In this document: positions 7,679 through 15,434 of the stretch, piece after piece
How the letters are laid out: every line of letters begins with the position of its first letter
Numbering within the stretch: the first letter of the stretch is position 1
From: JADJOY01 sp046331705 [NCBI: bacterium]
GTDB taxonomy: Bacteria > JADJOY01
Reading direction: 5' to 3'
NCBI GenBank assembly: GCA_046331705.1
Contig: JAXLQJ010000022.1
Location: forward strand, 1-64,000
Length of the DNA: 64,000 bases
Program-made: the position numbers and the translations under genes
The notes under the pieces: model-generated
What the model was told of the DNA's origin: nothing
Seen by the model: only the letters and a program-made list of their open reading frames with translations
Databases searched by the model: none

Positions 7679-10093
7679 TTACCGGTTCGGATGGCGGTGC
7701 CGCAGATCGCCGAGAACGTGTTCGAGTGCGGGATCGCGGTTGGCGAGCCAGTCGCGGGACGTGAGCGGATGGCGCCAGGCGGGCGCGAGCGTTCGCACCT
7801 CGAGATCGTATTGGTCGCCGTAGCACGCCGGTTGACCGCTGCAGCCGTGGACGATGTCCCAGAGGCCCGTGTTGATCGAGAAGCAGACCTTCGCGCGCGG
7901 TGCGCACACGTGCGTGCCCTCGGACCACCAACGGGTCCGGTCGCCGACCTCGTCGCCGACGATGACGACTTTCTCGCCGCCGTCGTGGGCGAGCGCCGCG
8001 GCACTCGCGATTCCCGCCGAGAACGTGTAGTTGCCGACCAGGAGGTAGATCTCGCCTCGCACGGAGTCGGCGATCAGGCGCATCAGCCCCCGGTTCTGGG
8101 TGTTGTCGCCACCGGTGTCGAAGCGTAGGTCGACGACCATGTCCTCGGGCGGAGCGGTGCGAAGGCGCTCGGCCACGCTGGCGACGAAGGGCGCGATCTT
8201 CGATTCGTTCACGTCCTCGTTGCTTCGAAACTGCACGTAGAGGGCGTCGAATCCGGGAACTGACCGCGCTCGGAAAGGCTCGTCGGGTCGTTGCAGGTAG
8301 AGCGGCGCCGACGCGGGATCGGCCGCCACGCTCCAGCCGCGCTCGACCTCGCCGGACCACGGCTCGGGCAACCAATAGCGCTGCGGCGGCTGGGGAGGCG
8401 GCAGCGCATCCACCGGCACCGCCTCCACGGTGCGCTCGACGATTCGCCCATCGCGAAGCCGCACCCGCAACCGAACCCGGTCGGCGTCTCGCGCCAACCC
8501 GAGCGCATGGAGCGCTTCGGGGCTCTGGAAGATCCAGGTCAGCTGCCAGCGCCGCAGGGCGTCGGTGCCGCCTTGGACCTCGCGCAGTCGCCGCATGAGC
8601 TCGGCGGGCGAGCGGCCCTCGAAGGCGAGAATGGAAGCGCCGAGAAGGTCGCGTGCCTCGGGTGCAGCGCGCGCCACCACGAGCGCATCGACGAACCAGA
8701 TCAGCCGAAGCGGCAATCGCAGCGTCGGGTGCCAGGCGCCCTCGTCGAGGTAGACGCCATCGTGACCGTTGTCGGCGAGCGCGGCGATGCGAGCGAGCGC
8801 CATCGCGAAGCCGGCGTCGTCGAGCGTGGCAGCGTCGTGGCGCAAGCGAGCGAGCCGTGCACGTGCCTCCGCTCGGGCGCGTGCCGGGAAGCCGGGTGCC
8901 ACCGCCACGTAATCGCGCTCGATCACGTCGAGGTCCGCACGGCGTTCGGCACCGACGTCGGCGTTGCCCGTTGCCGAAGCGGCGCTCACCCACAACACAC
9001 GCGGCGGGCAGCGCGAGACCGCGGGCTCGGGCTCGCGGTAAGTCACCAGCTCGACGGGACGGCCCACCCACGCCGCCGCATCCGCGGGGCGATAGAGCTG
9101 CGGAAAGAGGGCACCGCTCGTGCGATCGCCGAGGCGGCTCACGACGACTTCCTGCCCCTGCCGATCGCAGTCGCCGCCCGGCCAGTAGTGCTCCCGGACG
9201 CGGATTGCCGTGCCCGAGTCGAGAGCGATCTCGAGGAGCGGCGTGGAGCCGTCGACGTCGTCGTCGTAGCTCGCCGCGCGAACGGTGCCCGATTGGCGAC
9301 TCGCGACCTCGAGCTGTGGGATCGGGTGCACGCGGCGCTCGGCTCGAGGGCTCGCGAGCCATTTCAGCGGATTGCCCATCCCCCACGTTCGATCGGGGCT
9401 TTCCCACATGTCCCGGCCACGCTCGGCGTCGAACGAGAAGAGCAGCCGCCGCGCGAGCGGGGGTGCCGCGGGCACAGGCTCGAGGTGGCCCGCCGTGGGC
9501 CGGTAGAGCTGCCCGCCGTAGTACATCCCGCCACCGCGCCGGCGGTCGTCGGCCGGATACCAATCGGTGGCGAGCACCGCGCAGCCGGGCGCCGAGGGAA
9601 GCTGCACGAAGGCGCTCGGGCCGAAGTCCTCGACGGCGAACGCCAACGGTCGCATGCCGGGCTCGAACCCACCGACGTAGAGCAAGTCGCTCGACTCCAC
9701 TCCCAGGCCGTTGCTCGACGACCAGTGGTTGGCGATGACCCAGGTGAGCGCGCCGCGCGCGTCGGGAGCGCGGTAGAGCGCGAAATCCGAGGTGTCACCC
9801 AGGTAGCCGAGCGCCGGCCAACGCCAGCGCTCGGTGGTGCCCTCGAGGAAGAGCAGCACTTCGGGGTCGGTGTCCGGCCGCGCCTTGCAGAGGCGATGCG
9901 CGGCATCGACGGCGATGCAGCTCGCGAACGGATAGCCGGGCAGATCCACGGTGACGGGAGGCGGGTAGCGCTTCACCGCGCACGGTCGTGCGCCACGCAG
10001 GGGGTTCGTCGCCGGCTCTGCCGCGCTCGCCACGCGCGCGGCACCCATCGCGGTCACCGCGAGCCACGCAGCGACGAGGGCGCCTCCCTTCAC
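7679..10093 (-). CDS. secreted S41-type peptidase with large N-terminal region
   Basis: 804 residues. The GTG at 10093 forms a GTGA overlap with the stop of the upstream acetyltransferase, which fixes the start. A signal peptide (ALVAAWLAVTAMGAARVASA) is followed by about 500 residues of no family I recognise, then a C-terminal peptidase S41 domain. That domain shows MVVDLRFDTGGDNTQN (the 'vvDLR.N.GG' strand), IYLLVGNYTFSAGIASA with the probable catalytic Ser near residue 690, and VVIVGDEVGDRTRWWSEG. The CtpA-type Lys is not obvious; tricorn-like members use other residues. It likely cleaves C-terminal peptides in the periplasm or outside. Coupling to a GNAT gene is unusual. Confidence 0.75.
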   Translation of the reverse strand: MKGGALVAAWLAVTAMGAARVASAAEPATNPLRGARPCAVKRYPPPVTVDLPGYPFASCIAVDAAHRLCKARPDTDPEVLLFLEGTTERWRWPALGYLGDTSDFALYRAPDARGALTWVIANHWSSSNGLGVESSDLLYVGGFEPGMRPLAFAVEDFGPSAFVQLPSAPGCAVLATDWYPADDRRRGGGMYYGGQLYRPTAGHLEPVPAAPPLARRLLFSFDAERGRDMWESPDRTWGMGNPLKWLASPRAERRVHPIPQLEVASRQSGTVRAASYDDDVDGSTPLLEIALDSGTAIRVREHYWPGGDCDRQGQEVVVSRLGDRTSGALFPQLYRPADAAAWVGRPVELVTYREPEPAVSRCPPRVLWVSAASATGNADVGAERRADLDVIERDYVAVAPGFPARARAEARARLARLRHDAATLDDAGFAMALARIAALADNGHDGVYLDEGAWHPTLRLPLRLIWFVDALVVARAAPEARDLLGASILAFEGRSPAELMRRLREVQGGTDALRRWQLTWIFQSPEALHALGLARDADRVRLRVRLRDGRIVERTVEAVPVDALPPPQPPQRYWLPEPWSGEVERGWSVAADPASAPLYLQRPDEPFRARSVPGFDALYVQFRSNEDVNESKIAPFVASVAERLRTAPPEDMVVDLRFDTGGDNTQNRGLMRLIADSVRGEIYLLVGNYTFSAGIASAAALAHDGGEKVVIVGDEVGDRTRWWSEGTHVCAPRAKVCFSINTGLWDIVHGCSGQPACYGDQYDLEVRTLAPAWRHPLTSRDWLANRDPALEHVLGDLRHRHPNR

Positions 10094-10695
10094 GTCCGCA
10101 GCGTCCAGATCGGCGGTCCACCACCGGGGCTGGGGGCGATCTCTTCGGTGACCTCGAAGCCGAAGCGCCGATAGAACGCGAGGTTCTTCGGGTTGGTGGT
10201 TTCGAGGTAAGTGAAGACGCCGGCTTCGGCGGCGCGCGCGAGCGCTTTCTCGACGAGCGCCGCGCCCACGCCGCGGCCGTGGAAGCTGGGGTCGGCGCCC
10301 AGCACTTGCACGTAGAGGTGCGGCTCGCGTGGATGCCGGTTGGCGATGACGCGCAGCACGCGCGGTCCGGTGACCAGGAAGCGCAGCGGCGGTGGTGCGG
10401 CAGGCGTGGTCGCGAGGAGGGTGAGCAACCGACCGACACGACGCGCCGGCGACGCATGGACGCGACCGGGCGGAACGAGCGCGATGGTTCCCGCGAGGGC
10501 GTCGAGGTGCGCCGCCCAGATCTCGCCGCGCGTCAGGCATTCCTCGAGCGCCGACGCCATGACCAAGCGCAACCAGGCACGGCGCCCGCGCTCGCTCGGA
10601 AGCAGGAAGCGAAACATCGGATCGGCGTCGAACGCACGCCGGAGCACGTAGGCCGCGTCGCCGATTCGCTCCGGGGGCAGCCGTTCGATGCGCAT
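10090..10695 (-). CDS. GNAT family N-acetyltransferase
   Basis: 201 residues. The GNAT core is clear: LYVQVLGADPSFHGRGVGAALVEKALARAAEAGVFTYLETTNPKNLAFYRRFGFEV. This contains the acetyl-CoA pyrophosphate loop (H-G-R-G-V-G-A) and the C-terminal 'N..fY.r.GF' motif. The N-terminal half (LRRAFDADPMFRFLLP) resembles GNATs acting on small molecules. The acceptor is unknown. The stop overlaps the start of the secreted peptidase downstream by four bases (GTGA), so the two are probably translated together. Cytoplasmic; weak Shine-Dalgarno site. Confidence 0.88.
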   Translation of the reverse strand: MRIERLPPERIGDAAYVLRRAFDADPMFRFLLPSERGRRAWLRLVMASALEECLTRGEIWAAHLDALAGTIALVPPGRVHASPARRVGRLLTLLATTPAAPPPLRFLVTGPRVLRVIANRHPREPHLYVQVLGADPSFHGRGVGAALVEKALARAAEAGVFTYLETTNPKNLAFYRRFGFEVTEEIAPSPGGGPPIWTLRT

Positions 10696-10787
10696 CCGCC
10701 GAAGCTACCCGATCGCTCGGCACGCGACGACTGTCTTCGAGGGCGCTGCGCGGGCTCCGACGCGCGTGCGGAGCGCCCCTGAGGCTC

Positions 10788-11588
10788 TCACTCGAGCGGA
10801 TCGCGTCCGAGCGCCGCGACGTGGGCGTCGTACCACTCGGGATGCCAGCGGCGCATCTCGGCGAGAGTCAGCGTGCCGGTGAACACGTCGCTGCGCGGCG
10901 GGAAGAGCACGCGGTAGCCGTGCCACACGATCGACACCGCGACCACCAACCACGCCTCGTGCGAGTGGATGGTCTCGGCGAAGGCAACGACCGTGCCCGG
11001 CTTCACCTCGAGCCCGACGAGCGCGAGCAGCGCCGCGATCCGAAACGGCACGATCGTGGGGACGGCCAGGATCAGGCCCGTGAGCCCCATCGCCGGAACA
11101 CCCCAGAGGATCGCGAGGTAGTGGAGCTTCGAGCGGTAATGCCAGCGTCCGGCACGATGATCGGCGGGCTCGCGTCCCGCGAAGTAGCGCGCGGTGTGGA
11201 GCGCGTCGGCGGCATCGTCGAGGTTGGGCAGCATCGGGATGCCGCGCCACAGCAGGCCGAGCTTGACCCCGAAGCCGCCGGCAGCGGAGCGCATCGCGCG
11301 CACGGCTCGCACGACGACCGGCAACGCGACCACCACGAGGTGGTGGACGAACATCGCCACCAGCACCAGCGCGGCGATGCGGTGGACGTAGCCCAGCACG
11401 TCGGCACCGCCGAGCCTGCGACCCAGCCGGGCAACCGTCTCCGATCGAAGCGAGAAGCCCGACAGCACCAGCGCAACCACACAGCCCGCGAGCGCTTGGT
11501 GGTGCACGCGCAGCACCTTGGGGTAGGTGGTCACGGGACCGCCGCGCCGGAACTCCTCGAGGCGCTCGGGTGTCACGACCTCGCTCAC
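10788..11588 (-). CDS. membrane b-type cytochrome (formate-dehydrogenase-gamma/HydC-like)
   Basis: 266 residues with four main transmembrane helices: VHHQALAGCVVALVLSGFSL, YVHRIAALVLVAMFVHHLVVV, KLHYLAILWGVPAMGLTGLIL and HEAWLVVAVSIVWHGYRVLF. Histidines placed at helix ends and middles fit two b hemes as in formate dehydrogenase gamma or hydrogenase b subunits. The GTG start at 11588 overlaps the stop of the preceding membrane-anchored cytochrome (GTGA). It is the last gene of the cytochrome cluster. The inferred role is to exchange electrons with the quinone pool and hand them to the anchored multiheme protein encoded just upstream. Which direction electrons flow cannot be read from the sequence. 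Confidence 0.85.
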   Translation of the reverse strand: MSEVVTPERLEEFRRGGPVTTYPKVLRVHHQALAGCVVALVLSGFSLRSETVARLGRRLGGADVLGYVHRIAALVLVAMFVHHLVVVALPVVVRAVRAMRSAAGGFGVKLGLLWRGIPMLPNLDDAADALHTARYFAGREPADHRAGRWHYRSKLHYLAILWGVPAMGLTGLILAVPTIVPFRIAALLALVGLEVKPGTVVAFAETIHSHEAWLVVAVSIVWHGYRVLFPPRSDVFTGTLTLAEMRRWHPEWYDAHVAALGRDPLE

Positions 11589-13693
11589 TTCGTCGCTCCC
11601 TTGCGCCGGCGCGCCCAGCGCGTGACCCGGCGCAGCGCATCCAGAAGGGCGTCGCCGCCCGCCCAGGCGACCGTACCGACCCCCACCAGCGAGATCGCCA
11701 GATGGACGTGCTGGCGCGGCGTCTTGCCGTGCGGCACCGCGACCACGTGATCGACGAGCGTCACGTAGTTCGCGTCGGCACCCACGTGGCACTTGCCGTT
11801 CGCGGCGCAGGTGGCGGCGCTCTTCGCGGGGTTGAGGCTCGAGTCCGGGTGCGCCGCGTTCAGCACCGCGTGAGCCGTGTGGCAGCTCGCGCAGGTGGCG
11901 GCGTCGCGCTTGCCGAGGCGCAGCTTCTTGGCGTGGATGCTCTCGCGGTAGGTGGCGAGCGGATCGGAGCGATAGGCGACCGCGGTGGCCGCTTCGCCGT
12001 CGCCCGTCGCGCTCACGACGTCCCACGCTCCCGAATGACACGACTCGGTGCAACCCGTCGCGATCCGGGTCCGCGCGACCTGCGAGCCCGCGTCACCGAG
12101 CTTCCGCACGTCGTGGTCACCGTGGCAGGTGGGGCAACCGGGCGCCGCCGCGGAACGCGCGTCGAAGGCCTGCCCGTGGACATCCTGTCGCCAGCTCACG
12201 GCTTCGGGGCGATGGCACGAGCCGCACGCGAGCGACGCCGCCGAGACCTGCGTGACGCGCTCACCCACGCCGCGCAAGCCGGCGCCCGTAGCCGCTCGCG
12301 GCGAGCCGTCGTCCGTCACGGGACGGCCGCGACCGTCGAGCGGCGCCGCGACCCGCTCGCTGCGCGCGATCGACCGATGCGGCGTCTCGGTCACGTCGAC
12401 GTGGCAATCGGTGCACGCGAGCTTGGCGTGTGCGGAGCGGCCCACGACCTCGAGCCCGCGCTCGTGGTCGTGACACGCACGGCACTCTTGGTCGAGCCGA
12501 GCGGCGCGCGCCTCGTCGAAGACGCGCTCGCCGCGAAAGTCCGACTCGTCGTCGAACGGCGAGGACGCGACGGAGCGCGTCCCTGCGGATTCACCATCGA
12601 GGGCGCGCGGTGCGCGGTCACCGGCGAGCGGCACGCGAAAGAGGTTCACGCCGCCGAGCCGAGCGCCGACGAACACCGCCTCGCGAGCATCGGGAGTGAG
12701 CGCGGGTGCGAACGCGGCGCGGCCTTCGGCGGTCACGAGCTCGGCGCGCATCGATCCCGTCTCGACCAGCCACAGCGCGGGCCCGTGGCCGAGATCGCGG
12801 GCGACCAGGAGGTGCCGCCCGGCGGCGTCGACGGGAACCACGCTCCTCCACGCGGCTCGGTCGCGATTCGCCACCTCTTCCGCGCCAGCTGGCGAGCCAT
12901 CCGCGGCGATCGGCACGCGCGTCCAGAGCGAGTACTCGCCGGCCACACGGACGAACGCCAGCGCGCGGCCACCGCTCTCGGTCGCGACGAAGGCGGGCGA
13001 CGCGCGATCGTCGTCGCCGGTCGCGATCGTCTGCGGCGGGCCCCCCTGCGCGGGCACCACTAGCACGCGGGTCGAGACGGTCTGGCCGCGGGCACGGGGC
13101 TCGCGGCGCGCCACCAGCGCGATCGACTCGCCGTCGGGCGACATCACCGGATCGGCCAGCCGCTCGCCGCCGACACCGCCGGCGAAGAGCACCCGGCTCG
13201 TCTCGGCGGTGGCGCCGAGCGCCACCAGCTCGTCGCGATCCTCGCGCGTGGCACGGCGAATCACGATCAGCCGATCGGATCGCGCGCCGCGCGCGATCGC
13301 CGTGATCTCGTGCTCGCTCGACGCTTCCACGAGCGCGCTGGGAGCTGCGTCGGGCGGGAGCGCCGGCGCACCGCCGGCGAGCGGCAACCGCACGAGGCGC
13401 ACTCCGGCGCGGTCTCGTGCCAGCGCCAGCAGGTAGCCATCGTCGCCCACGACCGGCGAGGACCAGGCGGTCGGGCCGACGGTGAGCGCAGTCCAGTCGT
13501 TCGCGGCGCGCGACCTCGAGGACGGAATCGCGACCGCGAGCGCGAGAAGCAACGTCGCCCGCCGCGGACGGCCGAAGCCACGCGCGCCGTAGGGCTGCGA
13601 CGGAGCGCAGCCCGCCAACCGAGCGCGATCCGGACCTGGAGCGATGCCCTCCGTCGCAACCGAAGGAGCCGCTCGATGGTCGATCGCGGGCAT
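11585..13693 (-). CDS. beta-propeller / multiheme c-type cytochrome with C-terminal membrane anchor
   Basis: 702 residues in three parts. After a signal region (RATLLLALAVAIPSS), residues ~65-370 look like a TolB/WD40-like propeller (repeats such as DPVMSPDGESIALVARR and SPAFVATESGGRALAFVR). Then a heme domain carries five CxxCH sites (CRACH, CTDCH, CGSCH, CPTCH, CASCH), one CX3CH (CTESCH) and one CX5CH (CAANGKCH). It ends in a single helix (HVHLAISLVGVGTVAWAGGDALL) and a basic tail, so the heme part faces the periplasm. The start ATG 13693 is 15 bases past the previous stop but lacks a good ribosome site. Its stop overlaps the b-type cytochrome gene, suggesting one quinol-linked complex. Confidence 0.82.
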   Translation of the reverse strand: MPAIDHRAAPSVATEGIAPGPDRARLAGCAPSQPYGARGFGRPRRATLLLALAVAIPSSRSRAANDWTALTVGPTAWSSPVVGDDGYLLALARDRAGVRLVRLPLAGGAPALPPDAAPSALVEASSEHEITAIARGARSDRLIVIRRATREDRDELVALGATAETSRVLFAGGVGGERLADPVMSPDGESIALVARREPRARGQTVSTRVLVVPAQGGPPQTIATGDDDRASPAFVATESGGRALAFVRVAGEYSLWTRVPIAADGSPAGAEEVANRDRAAWRSVVPVDAAGRHLLVARDLGHGPALWLVETGSMRAELVTAEGRAAFAPALTPDAREAVFVGARLGGVNLFRVPLAGDRAPRALDGESAGTRSVASSPFDDESDFRGERVFDEARAARLDQECRACHDHERGLEVVGRSAHAKLACTDCHVDVTETPHRSIARSERVAAPLDGRGRPVTDDGSPRAATGAGLRGVGERVTQVSAASLACGSCHRPEAVSWRQDVHGQAFDARSAAAPGCPTCHGDHDVRKLGDAGSQVARTRIATGCTESCHSGAWDVVSATGDGEAATAVAYRSDPLATYRESIHAKKLRLGKRDAATCASCHTAHAVLNAAHPDSSLNPAKSAATCAANGKCHVGADANYVTLVDHVVAVPHGKTPRQHVHLAISLVGVGTVAWAGGDALLDALRRVTRWARRRKGATK

Positions 13694-13707
13694 CCGGGGG
13701 TTCTTGC

Positions 13708-14373
13708 TCAGCCGCTTCCGCGGGTGGCGCCAGCCGGCAGCGGCGCCCAATCGCCGTGGTCCTTCTTGGCGGGACCTTCGGTGCCGTCCTTCCCCTGGAT
13801 CGTGGGGTGCTGCCACTTGTACCAGCGGGTCAGGAAGTCGGCGTGATAGGTCGGGCTCTCCGGGTTGTGACAGCGGGTGCAGGTCTCGAGCACCTCTTCC
13901 TTGGTCTTGATGTGGCTGAAGCCCACCTCGAGCGCCGCGGCGTACGCCTCCGCGTGCACCTCCTTCTTCTTGTACTTGGAGCCCGGGCCGTGACAGCCCT
14001 CGCACGTCACTCCTTCCTCGCGAGCGTAGAACTTTCCCTGCTGGGCCACGTCGGCTTCACCGGCGGTGGCGTGGCATCTCACGCATCTCACGTCGGTGGT
14101 GGCGTCGGCGATCCCCAGCTTGGCGGCGATCTCCTTCGATTGAGCGTTGGCCAAGGTCTTCATGGCCGTGGCGTGCGGGGACTTCTCCCACAGCTCGTAA
14201 ACGTTGTCGTAATAGTCCCGCTTGGTCATCGAGTGGCATTTCTTGCAGACGTAGACCCCTTCGTACTGAAGCGGCTCGCCCGCGCCAGCGCTCGTCACGG
14301 GTACCGCGCTCGCGAGCACGAGCGCGATCCCCAACCACCATCCGATTCGCGACATTCCGGCCGTCCCGTTCAC
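13708..14373 (-). CDS. tetraheme cytochrome c (cytochrome c554-like)
   Basis: 221 residues with a signal peptide (WWLGIALVLASAVPVTSAGAG) and four CxxCH sites: CKKCH, CVRCH, CEGCH, CTRCH. The opening YEGVYVCKKCH followed by WEKSPHATAMKTL, and the GVTCEGCHGPGS segment, match the cytochrome c554/c-prime pattern found in many periplasmic tetrahemes. I chose the GTG at 14373 because GAGGGGG lies five bases upstream. ATG 14400, which overlaps the previous stop as ATGA, and ATG 14355 are alternatives. A soluble periplasmic shuttle between the inner-membrane module and the outer-membrane conduit is the likely role. No hydroxylamine oxidoreductase is present, so nitrification is not implied. Confidence 0.87.
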   Translation of the reverse strand: MNGTAGMSRIGWWLGIALVLASAVPVTSAGAGEPLQYEGVYVCKKCHSMTKRDYYDNVYELWEKSPHATAMKTLANAQSKEIAAKLGIADATTDVRCVRCHATAGEADVAQQGKFYAREEGVTCEGCHGPGSKYKKKEVHAEAYAAALEVGFSHIKTKEEVLETCTRCHNPESPTYHADFLTRWYKWQHPTIQGKDGTEGPAKKDHGDWAPLPAGATRGSG

Positions 14374-14396
14374 ACACGCCCCCTCTTCGTCGACGT

Positions 14397-15419
14397 TCAT
14401 CGCTCGTGGCACGCGGCGCACGTGGCGCCGAATTCGTGGCAGGTGAGACAGGCGCGCACGTTGGTGCGCGCGAAACGCTGATGTCCGTCCCCGGGGAACT
14501 GGAAGCGCGGGAACGAATGGCTGCGCGGCGGGATCGCGTGGCAGGCCTCGCAGAACTCGGCCTCGTGGCAGGTGGCGCAGCGGCGTCGGTCGTGCTGGGC
14601 GAAGCGCCCGTGAAGCGATTGGTCCCAGCGCGCGACGTGGCTGCGCGGCCGCATCGTGGTGTGGCAGGAAACACAGAACTCGGTGGCGGCCAGACCGGAC
14701 TCGGGAAACGCGAGCCGGCGCGATCCTTCGTGGCACCAATGGCAGTTGGCGGCGGCGCGCTCCGCCTCGAAGCCGTGGGATTCGAGCCAACCGGCGCCGC
14801 GATGCGAGGGCGGGCGAACGTCGGGACGGCGCTGCTCGTGGCACGTGGCGCAATCGCTGGGCGCGCCCTCGGCGGCGTGACAGGTCATGCACGCCTCCAT
14901 CGAGAGCGGATACGTGAAGACCGACCGTTTCACCGCGCCGAACTTGGGGTTGTCGATCGGCAACGTGTGGCAACGCTGGCAATCGATGGGCTCGCCGACG
15001 CCATTCTTGGTGTGGTCGGCGTGCCGGAACTTCACGTCCTGGAAGACGTGCGGCTTCCAGATGACCTCGCCGGTCTCGGCGGTGTGGCATTCCTTGCAGA
15101 AGCGATTGGGGCTCGCCTTCGCTTCCTCGATGGGCACGGCCACGTCGTGGCAGCCGCCGTCCTTGCCGTAGCAACCGGTGGCGCCTTGGTGCGAGGGGCG
15201 CGTGTACTCGCGACCGTCGGCGTCGAGCGCGTGGCACGCGACGCATCGGTCGTAGCCGGGCTCGTCCTTGATCTGGTCGGGGTGCTCGCCATGGGAGAAG
15301 TGCAGCCCCGTGTCGTAGCCGAATCCGAGACAGCCGCCCGCGACCAGCATCGCCGCCGCCGCGATCCCGACGACGGCACGGGTCCATGCCGCGCGGCGCA
15401 CACGTTCGAGTTGGCTCAT
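14397..15419 (-). CDS. undecaheme (11+) c-type cytochrome lipoprotein
   Basis: 340 residues with a lipobox (LVAGGC) after a hydrophobic signal, so it should be lipid-anchored at an outer or inner membrane leaflet. I count eleven CxxCH sites (CVACH, CKECH, CQRCH, CMTCH, CATCH, CHWCH, CVSCH, CATCH, CEACH, CLTCH, CAACH) plus a spaced CX6CH (CYGKDGGCH). That is one heme site per about 30 residues, which is very dense. The segment from the spaced site to PNRFCKECH also occurs in the larger cytochrome at 17018-19339. The gene lies just downstream of the outer-membrane barrel gene, as outer-membrane cytochromes of porin-cytochrome conduits do. Confidence 0.88.
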   Translation of the reverse strand: MSQLERVRRAAWTRAVVGIAAAAMLVAGGCLGFGYDTGLHFSHGEHPDQIKDEPGYDRCVACHALDADGREYTRPSHQGATGCYGKDGGCHDVAVPIEEAKASPNRFCKECHTAETGEVIWKPHVFQDVKFRHADHTKNGVGEPIDCQRCHTLPIDNPKFGAVKRSVFTYPLSMEACMTCHAAEGAPSDCATCHEQRRPDVRPPSHRGAGWLESHGFEAERAAANCHWCHEGSRRLAFPESGLAATEFCVSCHTTMRPRSHVARWDQSLHGRFAQHDRRRCATCHEAEFCEACHAIPPRSHSFPRFQFPGDGHQRFARTNVRACLTCHEFGATCAACHER

Positions 15420-15434
15420 GGCTCGCGAATCGCC

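Noticed and set aside
13708-14373. Reading the c554-like protein as evidence of nitrification
   Set aside because: There is no hydroxylamine oxidoreductase or ammonia monooxygenase gene. The c554 fold is widespread in multiheme clusters without that pathway.
10788-15419. The cytochromes as a nitrite or sulfite reductase (NrfA/MccA-type) system
   Set aside because: No CxxCK or CX15-17CH catalytic heme motif and no typical NrfA segment is visible; the outer-membrane barrel and lipoproteins fit a conduit better.
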